Source: Pseudomonadota bacterium | GTDB taxonomy: Bacteria > Pseudomonadota > Gammaproteobacteria > Burkholderiales > JAKAFK01 | DNA: 34,328 bases | Assembly (NCBI GenBank): GCA_021817985.1 | Contig: JAKAFK010000043.1 | Span: 1 to 34,328, forward strand | Direction of reading: 5' to 3' | Shown: piece after piece, positions 33,751-34,328 of the stretch | Layout: each line of letters begins with the position of its first letter | Numbering within the stretch: the stretch's first letter is position 1 | Made by a program: the position numbers and the translations under genes | Notes under the pieces: model-generated | What the model was told of the DNA's origin: nothing | Databases searched by the model: none | Seen by the model: only the letters and a program-made list of their open reading frames with translations

Positions 33751-34328
33751 TCAGAGCGCCTGGGCATGCTGCGCGAGATACTCGGAAAGGGCCTCGGCGT
33801 TCGTCTTGAGGCCCGTTTCGCCCTTCTGCCAGCCTGCCGGGCAGACTTCTCCGTGCTCCTCGTGGAATTGCAGTGCATCGACCATGCGCAGCGCCTCGTC
33901 CACGTTACGCCCGAGCGGCAGGTCGTTCACCAGTTGATGGCGGACGACGGCTTGGCGATCCAGAAGGAAGGTCGCGCGCAGCGCCACTGCGTCATCGAGG
34001 AGGACGTCATAGGCGCGTGAGATCGCGCGGGTCGTGTCGGCCACCATGGGAAATCCGAGCGGGCCGACGCCGCCTCGGGCCACGGGGGTCTTCCGCCAAG
34101 CCAGATGCGTATATTCGGAGTCTCCGCTCACCGCCACCACGCGTGTGTGACGTGCATGAAACTCCTGGAGTCGGTGGTCAAACGCGATGATTTCCGTGGG
34201 ACATACGAACGTGAAGTCCATCGGGTAAAAGAAGACGATCGCATACTGGCCGGCGATGTGGCGGTAAAGATTGAAATCCGCGACCAGCGAGTCGTCGCTC
34301 ATCACCGCTGCCGCGGTAAAGTCTGGTG
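33751..34328 (-). CDS. 2-Cys peroxiredoxin, 5' end outside window (partial)
   Basis: 192 residues are visible; the frame continues through the window edge, where it reads P-D-F-T-A-A-A-V, so the true start lies outside. The peroxidatic Cys is in D-F-T-F-V-C-P-T-E (typical of the AhpC/Prx1 class) and the resolving Cys in G-E-V-C-P-A-G-W. The enzyme reduces peroxides using thioredoxin or an AhpF/AhpD-like partner. It lies immediately upstream of petA on the same strand and may be co-transcribed with the bc1 genes, giving oxidative protection at a respiratory complex. A GTG at 34305 is internal, not the start. Confidence 0.93.
   Translation of the reverse strand, partial: PDFTAAAVMSDDSLVADFNLYRHIAGQYAIVFFYPMDFTFVCPTEIIAFDHRLQEFHARHTRVVAVSGDSEYTHLAWRKTPVARGGVGPLGFPMVADTTRAISRAYDVLLDDAVALRATFLLDRQAVVRHQLVNDLPLGRNVDEALRMVDALQFHEEHGEVCPAGWQKGETGLKTNAEALSEYLAQHAQAL

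Noticed and set aside
1-34328. CRISPR arrays, tRNA or rRNA genes
   Set aside because: No regularly spaced repeats, cloverleaf patterns or rRNA-like sequences were seen by eye.

Overview
The window is GC-rich, gene-dense DNA from a proteobacterium. The cytochrome b sequence (SNNPDG insertion, 15-residue spacing of the second haem-histidine pair) and the gene set (dcd, metG, mrp/apbC, thyA-folA, aat-bpt) fit the beta/gamma group. A Tat-exported high-potential iron-sulfur protein (HiPIP) that resembles the Iro/HiPIP proteins of acidophilic iron and sulfur oxidisers, together with a bc1 operon, suggests a chemolithotroph. That lifestyle is inference, and I do not assign a genus.

Layout. (1) 1-9779 is mostly core: the start of a PAP2-like membrane protein coupled to a DUF4337 protein, an HD-GYP c-di-GMP phosphodiesterase, phosphoketolase with its own terminator/promoter junction upstream, trhP (U32 family) and, divergently, dnaE. 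(2) About 9880-15060 is accessory. It opens with a candidate regulated small RNA (operator, promoter, structured CU-rich RNA, terminator). It continues with a DJ-1/PfpI remnant, an ICMT-like membrane methyltransferase, a Fic-domain remnant, a hipB-hipA toxin-antitoxin pair, and a decayed IS3-family element that sits inside the first codons of a lost gene. (3) 15095-22453 returns to core genes: a WbuC-type cupin, acylphosphatase, metG, apbC/mrp, dcd, a small membrane protein, folA and thyA. (4) 22484-26481 holds an AsmA-family protein followed by an N-degron cluster (aat-bpt) with an overlapping group III truncated haemoglobin. (5) 26766-29142 holds a SHOCT protein, an EAL-HDOD signalling protein with a possible coupled 31-residue Cys microprotein, and a YjfB-type protein. 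(6) 29358-34328 holds HiPIP, a divergent MFS exporter, and the bc1 operon petA-petB-petC behind a 2-Cys peroxiredoxin.

How the genes fit together. The bc1 complex and HiPIP probably exchange electrons through the periplasm, and the peroxiredoxin next to petA may protect this chain. thyA, folA and dcd all feed dTMP supply. aat and bpt load Leu/Phe onto protein N-termini for ClpS-ClpAP degradation. The accessory block looks like a worn-out mobile region in which the toxin-antitoxin pair and the methyltransferase are still intact.

The most interesting items are the candidate sRNA with a 21-bp palindromic operator over its -35 box (9886-10043), the PAWY variant of the cytochrome b Qo motif, the CX3CX2C microprotein frame at 28783, and the hipBA promoter region with two direct repeats 51 bp apart. 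No tRNA, rRNA or CRISPR array was seen.
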